From Macrosoma leucophasiata (Eukaryota > Arthropoda > Insecta > Lepidoptera > Hedylidae): a stretch of DNA of 64,000 nucleotides. The position numbers and the translations under genes are program-made. The notes beneath the pieces were generated by a model that had not been told where the DNA came from, did not search any database, and saw only the letters and a program-made list of their open reading frames with translations. Below, piece by piece: positions 56,830 through 64,000 of the stretch (position 1 is the first letter of the stretch; each line of letters begins with the position of its first letter). Location: positions 24,907,501 to 24,971,500 of the forward strand of contig JAWQUS010000008.1 of assembly GCA_036365455.1 (NCBI GenBank). Reading direction: 5' to 3'.

Positions 56830-58980
56830 TTTAAAAGTAAAATAACTATGTATCATCGAGTAGGTAATGCAGTTATACTTACACCCTCGGACTCCGACAC
56901 TGTCAACCTATAAGTACATACATATTTGAAATACCGGTAACCTTATAAGTACCTATTGTAAATATATATTTTATTCCTTTCGATAATCTGAGATTATGTT
57001 AATCTCACCGGACAAGCGGCAACAGTAGGTAAGTCAGACCTTGCGCGCGTTTGACAAACGGCCGGTAAATATACGACTGACCTCCGCCATTCGTTGCGCT
57101 CTTTCAACTTCGCTACATTGATCCTCCACCGTTACTGACTGATTGAGTGAGTGACTGACTGACAGACAAGGCATAGCCAAAACTACTTGTTCGTAGAAAG
57201 CTGGAGGAATCACATCAAATTCCATAGGTACATTCGGAAGCGATAAAAATATCTATGGAGTGTAGAGGTAAGGAGTACCGTCGGATATGGCGGAGAACTT
57301 TAAAGTGTTTAGCGTACGTTGAAAATAAGATTTCTAGTAGCCACCACAATAGCGCTGGCGTACGAAAAACTACGATATGACTAATGTCACCCTTATTTTA
57401 AGTGTTTGGATCTTTGATTCTGTAATCAGAGGATTTGATGGACACTTTTTCATATATAGACATGGTACTCATTACCTCCACGCTTCATAGAAACATAGAG
57501 CGAACTTAAAAATCATAAAATACTTTCATACTGCCATAATTTCATAAAGCACTCGAATATTTTGTCACACAAACTGCAAGTATTTGATTTAATTAGATGT
57601 ACTCGTAAGTACTACATAATCGGGCATAATTTATGTAATGATGTTAACATTTATAATATACGCATTCCTTTCTTTCAAAGCAATTGGGCACCGCAAAGTT
57701 GAGTGTAATGTCGGTTGTGTAACTGAATTAAAGTGTGGCGGTGGCGGAGTCATGCCGATAGGGATGCGCACGTTATATTTCGGATATTAAAACATTGATC
57801 GATAATCCGACTGAATAATATTCATGTACACTTTTGTAGGTCATCGAGTCAATAATGTTCATCTAATCTAAGTGGTTAAACATAATGTAAGTATGTATGT
57901 ATCTTCACGCCAGGTCCCTAACGGGGTAGGCAGAGAGTTTAGAGCGGCAGTTATCCCGGTCCTGACATACCTCTCGTTCCTCGTCATAATGTAAGTAATA
58001 TCTTAAAATTCAACAAAAATAATTTTTATTAGGAAAAGTGGCAACAAGAACATAAAGTTCACATGGATGATAAGTGGTTATGTATAACCGACATTTACAC
58101 TAAGCCCATAACACGAAATACAGTTGCGTTACCACCTCGAAAAATAAGTGAAAATGTAGACAAACATTGCAAAATTTAATGTTAATTTTAAGTTAATTAT
58201 AATGTAATAGATTGCAGATATTATTCAGTGGATACCTACGTAAAATGCAGTGAAAGCCTATTTATTTAAAGAAACAATAATATTAACTTAAATAAATACA
58301 ACCAAGGTTTTGCAAGGGATTTTATTTTTCTGAAAAATATTTATTATAATATCGATATATCGATGTAAATATTAACGATGTTTGCGTCCTTAACTGGAGA
58401 CCGTTCAGTGTTCGCAAAAAGTCAGTCGCCGTTAATGCCTACCTCAGTCTTTTATTCCTTGTTAATGATTAATGAGGCAATAAATGCTGCACTTTCATTT
58501 GTCACTACTTCATTCATGTGATAGATTTGGGAGGGGAGAGTGTAGCGAGGTTACCGACCGGTAAACAAATTGTTTGCCCCTTGCGTAGATGTGGTTTTTG
58601 TACTTAAAGTATAGGTATATATTTTTTATACTGGGAGTAGAATACCAGAGTCGGATCTACCTGCCACCAAATACTGGTTAGGCTTTAAGGTGATAACGCA
58701 TCTGAATTTTGAGATTCGGTTTTTATATTAACCTACTAGTATGTGGTACATATTATTTACTATTAATATGAATATTATAATACTTTCCACCATCAAATAT
58801 ATAAAATACATCCCAACTTGCGGTGCCTGATTTTAGAATAGGGAGATAAAGATTTCAAAGATCTTTCATCATCTAGGACCGCCACTGGGATCCAAGGGAA
58901 GCTAAGGGGCTTAATCACAGCCCGAATGTCAGTTACGACATGTGAATCGAATCCAGCTTCAAAATCTATTAAATCATCAA
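56830..58980. other. No gene seen
   Basis: Family A fragments lie at 58030-58135 (minus) and 58680-58740 (plus). An inverted SINE-type 3' end (CTTCACGCCAGGTCCCTAAC, GGGGTAGGCAGAGAG) is at 57900-57940. The 57034-57225 minus frame contains a (CAGT/CACT)n patch and no domain. Confidence 0.4.
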
Positions 58981-58996
58981 ACTACTTTTCTAACTT

Positions 58997-59299
58997 TACT
59001 ACTACTACGCTGGGGGTCCTGAGGTCGATTCCCGGGTCGGGGACTATCTAAACAACTAGAGATAACGGTTTAAAAATCCTTTATCTCTGGTTCTATTGGG
59101 ATTTTTCCATTTTCTGGAAGTTTACCAGTACCTCGGAGTTTGGTAATGTACTCGGAGATGGCAACAGGTTCGCCACCTGTTACATGGGCCAAAACGTAAC
59201 CGGCGAGTCGTGGGTGTTTGCATGTATGCTTGAATGCATGCATTTACCTCTGCCTATCCCTTCGGGAATTACAGGCGTGAAGTTACTTTTTTTTTTTTT
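58997..59299 (+). mobile_element. tRNA-derived SINE, longest copy
   Basis: Flanked by a 13-bp duplication ACTTTTCTAACTT / ACTTTTCTAATTT (58984-58996, 59300-59312, one mismatch). Near the 5' end GAGGTCGATTCCCGG matches a pol III B box; the A box side is lost or diverged. The body carries GTACCTCGGAGTTTGG-like and CCACCTGTTACATGGGCC blocks, then CTCTGCCTATCCCTTCGG and GGCGTGAAGTTAC ending in a T-run. Confidence 0.82.
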
Positions 59300-59747
59300 A
59301 CTTTTCTAATTTCTAAGATAACAAATCTGTTTCCTACGCAGCCGCAATGTGTGTTTTTTTGTACTCGTCAGGGAATTCAAAAGAAACGTGCAACATTAGT
59401 CGGTCACGATTCGTCTTCACGTACTGACCCACGAGTTCAGACCCGCGGGTCGTGGGGACTCCGCACCCTTGACCGAGTAAGCCACCGACCCTGCCCCCAC
59501 TACAATAAAAATAACTATTCTATTGTTTTTTTTTTCACATAACAAGGGCGGAAGGTATCCGTAATTAACGAGTTGGCGGACGTTGGAAAAAGTTAAATTG
59601 CATTGTTGTAATATTTTACCGTCGAGGCTGCTATGTCTTATGATTAGCCTCCATCATCTGATTAGGCGATTCAAAGGTAATGACAATAAACATTGTTTTT
59701 CGTGTAATTGGGTCGGAGTTATCTAAAAATGATCGCTAGATTCTTAA

Positions 59748-60159
59748 GGCTTATTCAGACCTGCGCATTATTCGCTACCTCTGCGGGTAGAGGGACATAC
59801 CGAGCGAGTTTCGCTCATTTATTTTGTGTGAAGTTCCGCGACTAAAGCGAAACTGTTGGTACAGCGGTTTTGTTTCATTTGTTCGGCGAAATAAGTTTGC
59901 CTAGACGACGTGACGTCGCGGAATCAAATAAAAATGACGCTTCCTCTCCGTCGCTATCCATTACTACAATCTCGGATACTCTGGAGAGTATCACCACTCT
60001 GTTATAACGCAACAGACGTGTCATTCATTGCTATTCACTGGTGACAAAAAAATGACTTACGGGCGAGAATAAACAAAGTTTCGCTATCAGTAGCGCTAGC
60101 GGAATCCGCTGTGGTGTGAACAGTAGGATTATCGCGTAACGCTCGGGTCTGAATAGGCC
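59748..60159. mobile_element. Second TTAA-flanked MITE (412 bp)
   Basis: TTAA at 59744-59747 and 60160-60163, with termini GGCTTATTCAGACCTGCGC / GCTCGGGTCTGAATAGGCC. TTTCGCT-type short motifs recur in both directions inside. Non-coding. TTAA targeting suggests piggyBac mobilisation. Confidence 0.82.
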
Positions 60160-60443
60160 TTAAAGCGACGCGCGTGCACGTACGACCTTGTCGCTATAAC
60201 ATTTAATCACAGCTGTAAGTTAAACGTGATATATCGTAATTAACCACGTGATTGGAACTAGATTATGACAAGAGTGAGAGAGCTAGAAACATCACCGCAT
60301 TACCTAATCTATCAGCTGCCAATGGTAGGTAGTGTTCAGAGCTATCGGGTTTCTATCAGATAGTAATGGCCCCATAATAACTATCACAGAGGTGAAATAA
60401 CTGTCATGAAGTGCCAAACAAGCATGCAGTTTACATTATAATA

Positions 60444-60772
60444 ATAATGGCGACCCTTGATACATCGCACTGCTGGGCACGAGTCTCTCCCGTTCTTGGA
60501 GGAAGACCTGGAGCTTATCCACCACACCGCTCCAATGCGCTTTTGGTGGAGACAAGGGTTAGTTAGGCCCAACCCGCTGTCGGATATTTTCAAACCGCCT
60601 ATAAGGCCTCCGACGAGGTTTAACGACTACTACGACTGGGACTGGCATTTTTTAATTTGCTACTAGCGGTCATCCATCACACACCCGACCGCGCCCGTAT
60701 CGCTTAACCGAGTAGATCGCAACAGTAGATCCGATTTACACTAGCCGCGGGGCCATGCGCGTTTCAACAGCG
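60444..60772 (-). mobile_element. 5S-rRNA-derived SINE, copy 5 (nested)
   Basis: Minus-strand copy from tail AATAATAATGG to head CCATGCGCG. It sits inside family A sequence, with flanks CAGTTTACATT and CAGTTAACATT suggesting a short diverged duplication. The GTGACCGC part is altered. Confidence 0.78.
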
Positions 60773-60977
60773 CTTCAGTTAACATTGATGGTAATTAATA
60801 GGTACAGTTATTTAGCCAATCAACATCTACGTGAAACCACAGATTTCAATAAATTTGCATTGCCACTTTTGAGGACTAATGTATAATGCCACTGTGCCGG
60901 AAATAACAGGACCGTACATTATCACCTGACCGGAACACGATAGTGGTGAACACTTTTATTTAGCGATAAGTAGATTA

Positions 60978-61139
60978 AAATAAATAAATAAAATACGCTT
61001 ACGCTCACAGCCTCACACTAGGAATAAAGGTCGTGGGTGCCGTTATACCAATATTTGTACCAGTACGAGAATCGAACCCGTGCGATTCGGTTAAAACGGT
61101 CGTCGCACACCGATGGGCTAAATGGCTCGTCAATGATGC
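60978..61139 (-). mobile_element. Second type of tRNA-derived SINE
   Basis: The minus strand shows an A box within TAGCCCATCGGTGTGCG and a B box GGGTTCGATTCTCG, then a tail ending ATTTTATTTATTTATTTT. Flanks GTAGATTA / GCAGATTA suggest an 8-bp duplication with one mismatch. It inserted into family A. A fragment of its 3' part also broke the hAT transposase near 8340. Confidence 0.75.
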
Positions 61140-61199
61140 AGATTAGGTAATGCCTACGCCCACAAGCTCCGTCATTAGAGCTCTACCCCCAGTAACTTA

Positions 61200-62335
61200 G
61201 GGGTGGCAATGCTTCTATACATATTATTATATTATGTAGTGTTTATATGCCGCAACTTGGTCAACTTACTAGGCTGCATAATGAAAATCAGCGAGCTATA
61301 ATAGTCAGCTGCACAGACCGACATTGACTATTATTGAACAAACTTGTGGAACACACACTTATCTTTCATCGATAGCATTAGAGGAAAATCAACAAGACAA
61401 AGCATTCGAGTATCTAGCACAATCTTTGCCTTCAATCTCAGAGCGTACGGTCCGTACAAATACCTCATTATGTCACTGTTGATTGACAACAAAACAGAGA
61501 TTATGCGACTTGTTTATGAATTATTCGTCCAGGTTTGTAGTCTAAGATACAGTGTTACAAATATGTATAATATACAATCGGTAATTTAGTGATGAATAAG
61601 ATTATTGTTTAATGAACCCTAATAGATTTTTGGAATAGATAGGCGGCACATTGTATCTTAGGTTGTATTTAATCTCTATCTCTATATTATACTAAAATGA
61701 ACTTGCGATTGGTAGTCTTTCTAAACTTGAGAATGGCTAAAGCGATTTGGCTAATTTTAGTTTAAATATTCGTACAAAATCTAATAACGGGTAAATAAAA
61801 GTAGAAAATATGAAGAAATTGTAAAGAAAATACTGAAAACAACAATTTTATTATACCATGCAAATGGATTGTACCTTTGACACATTACCTATTTAATTTT
61901 AAGGCGATACGTAGTACTTACGCCAGTTCAACTAATTCGCAATTAAATTATTTTCCTTAAATCGATTAATAGCAAATGGTTTGCCTAGCTAAATCTAGGG
62001 CTTAGGTACACTGTAATATTTTATGACCAAATTAATAAAAAAAAAACTTATAGCATGTGTTTCGTTCGTGCATGTATGAACGGAGTGATAAAGGTAAGGG
62101 GAGGTACACGTGTAAGAACTGGGATATTTGGCGCACTTCGCTCTCCGCCTACATATCAAATAAAAGATGAGAGTATATATTTCTGATACCGTATCTTGTA
62201 CTACGAGACAGGTCGTGGTCCGAAAATAGAAAGATTAGAGCGAGTGGTGGACGAGGCTAGCTTGTTACATTTTCAGAGGTGGCCGCGTGCCGCGGGCAGC
62301 CGCGCCCGTCTCACGCAATGTGTGATTTTGCCACC
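61200..62335. other. No gene seen
   Basis: AT-rich intergenic sequence without supported coding or repeat structure. Confidence 0.35.
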
Positions 62336-62337
62336 AA

Positions 62338-62725
62338 AACTAGCGGCCCGCCCCGGCTTCACACGGATAGCATTTATTATATTGTATGGACGCGCCCGAC
62401 TTCTTTGACAAAAACCGTGATATCTCGGTAAATATAAGTACGTTATTGATAAATTATAGATATAAACTTTCCTCAGTTAACCCTCTTTCCAAAATTTTAA
62501 ACAAGAACAAAATCCAATGACAATTTTCCGAGATTAGCGCATACATACAGACAGAGAAAATAGGAAGACGTTACCTTATAATATGTAGTGAAAACCTTCC
62601 TTAGAAAACCCTCTTTCCAACATTTCAAACAGGAACAAAATTCGTTTACAACTTTCTGAGTTTAGCGCATACATACAAACAAAGAAAATATAGGGGTACT
62701 TTACTTTGTAATATGTAGTGATACC
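62338..62725 (+). repeat. Dispersed repeat with 128-bp internal tandem duplication
   Basis: Starts ACTAGCGGCCCGCCCCGGCT (same family as 6800 and 21064). CCCTCTTTCCAA...GCGCATACATACA...TATGTAGTGA is present twice at an offset of about 128 bp (62466-62592, 62593-62720). Confidence 0.65.
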
Positions 62726-62803
62726 GCACCTAAGATTCTCACCGTGAGGTGCGTCTGTAATTTATGACACTATTTTAATATATTCAAATATTTAATCACT
62801 TAT

Positions 62804-62948
62804 TATATCGCTTCTTTACAAGAATAATGTGACATTTCATATAGAACGATTTAGATGAAATTTCACGTTAATCTTGTAAGAATAATGTTGCATTTCATAA
62901 AGAACTATTTAGATGAAATGTCACATTATTCTTGTAAAGAGGCGATAT
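62804..62948. mobile_element. Nested fold-back element (about 145 bp)
   Basis: Outer arms ATATCGCTTCTTTACAAGAA and TTCTTGTAAAGAGGCGATAT. Inside are two direct ~50-bp units (AAGAATAATGTGACATTTCA / AAGAATAATGTTGCATTTCA), each with its own ATTTCAT...ATGAAAT fold. Non-coding MITE-like structure. Confidence 0.75.
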
Positions 62949-62949
62949 G

Positions 62950-64000
62950 TCAAATATAAGAATTCAAAGATTTATAGACCCATTTTCCACCTTCCCACCT
63001 TCATAGTCCTTATTTTCATAGCTTCACATTGATATTACATATGATGCTAATGCTATGTTGCAGGCACAGGTTTGAACTTTGCTCTTGAATGAGAGTTAGA
63101 AATTTATTTATTTATTTAGGATGGCATGCACCTCTTATGAAATGGCTTAAATAAATTAAAGTGATTAAAAAATAATAAAAAATAACTAAATGTCTATAAC
63201 CTTTAGAAGCTTACACTTACCTACAAAGCTCTCCGAAGTACGTTCTTGGTTGCATAAAAAAAGCTTCAATACTTAAAAAAAGAAAACCTTTACTACTCTA
63301 TTCTGAGCCGTACAATAATACTTGTTACTCCGAATCTGTGTAGTGAGTTATGTATGCAAACGCAAGACACCGACCAAAGATCAATTATGTCGTATTTATT
63401 TGAATATACATTTATGTTAATATAAAATTGAGTCAATGCCGATGATCTCAGCTATTTTCGTGGCGATGGCGATGAACCCGACGCTTTATGAGTCCATAGA
63501 CAGCAGATATTAGAAAAAAAGCGGGAGCTCTCTTGCTATCCACGTTATTATTCATAATCATAATCATAATCATAATCATTTATTTACCAGAATGTAGTGG
63601 GTACATGTATTTTATTCACATCACATTAGAGGTGTTATGCATCAAGCCATCAGTCACGTTGTTTTGCTTTATTATTTGTTTTGAGGTAAGAATATAACTT
63701 TTGGGTTGTAATAAACATAATACTTTGAGAAAAACACAGAAGTAGCTCTGTGATCTACTAATTTAAAAGCACTTACTAATTTTAAACCGAGCACCACAGA
63801 TGAGTTGTTAATTGAAGTTGATAGATTACTAGTCTGTAGACAACACGCTGAGTATGCCTACGCATTTGGTGACACTTTTTATATTTTTCTATACAATTTA
63901 TATACTTTTATAAACTTTATTGAGAATTAAATTAATAATTTACTAACAGCTACATACACAAACTGTTCTGCCTATCTATTAAATTCTATTTACATTACTT
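62950..64000. other. No gene seen; (ATAATC)n microsatellite
   Basis: A short ATAATC-unit tract is at 63551-63580. Otherwise AT-rich sequence. Confidence 0.45.

Larger units (their letters stand above)
60257..61197. repeat. Family A cluster with two nested SINEs
   Basis: Plus family A sequence (60257-60440) and minus family A sequence (60773-60977, 61140-61197) are interrupted by 5S-SINE copy 5 and by a tRNA-derived SINE (60978-61139). Confidence 0.7.

Noticed and set aside
57034..57225. Minus-strand frame with a GTCAGT donor-like end as a coding exon
   Set aside because: Contains a (CAGT/CACT)n simple-sequence patch and no recognisable domain.
1..64000. CRISPR arrays, rRNA genes, operons
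   Set aside because: Nothing of the kind; direct repeats seen are transposon or microsatellite units, and the only rRNA similarity is the 5S-derived SINE promoter.

Overview
The window looks like nuclear DNA from a moth or butterfly (Lepidoptera). It is AT-rich and almost gene-free, with long introns and a very dense load of small transposons. The repeat types fit insects: a BED-finger hAT, mariner, a Penelope-like GIY-YIG fragment, 5S-rRNA- and tRNA-derived SINEs, and short non-LTR 3' ends with TTCTA-type tails. No bacterial or viral genes are evident.

One convincing host gene occupies the left third on the minus strand (705-20170). Seven exons join in frame at GT-AG junctions and encode at least about 661 residues of a secreted-type protein. 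A long cysteine-free coiled coil is followed by a Thr/Pro- and Gly/Ser-rich linker and a complete C-terminal fibrinogen-related domain (FReD) spread over five exons. The first exon (start codon, signal peptide) was not found; it must lie to the right of 20170, perhaps outside the window. The 12.5-kb intron 6004-18537 holds a broken hAT transposon and a possible small cysteine-knot exon (10537-10609, minus), which is the most speculative gene call.

From about 20.2 kb to 64 kb I see no supportable host gene. The space is filled by mobile elements, many with readable target-site duplications. They include five copies of a 5S-derived SINE; a tRNA-Tyr-like cassette that is itself mobile, including a fold-back composite with a 13-bp duplication; PIF/Harbinger-type elements with TWA duplications; TTAA-flanked MITEs; hAT MITEs with 8-bp duplications; a TA-flanked MITE; hairpin MITEs; a broken mariner; and a Penelope-like fragment. 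An A-tailed dispersed repeat ('family A') recurs some 20-25 times in both orientations and serves as the landing site for other SINEs, giving nested stacks at 51.1-52.0 kb and 60.3-61.2 kb.

Family names are from pattern recognition only, with no database search. Repeat boundaries are exact only where terminal repeats and duplications are cited; otherwise they are approximate.
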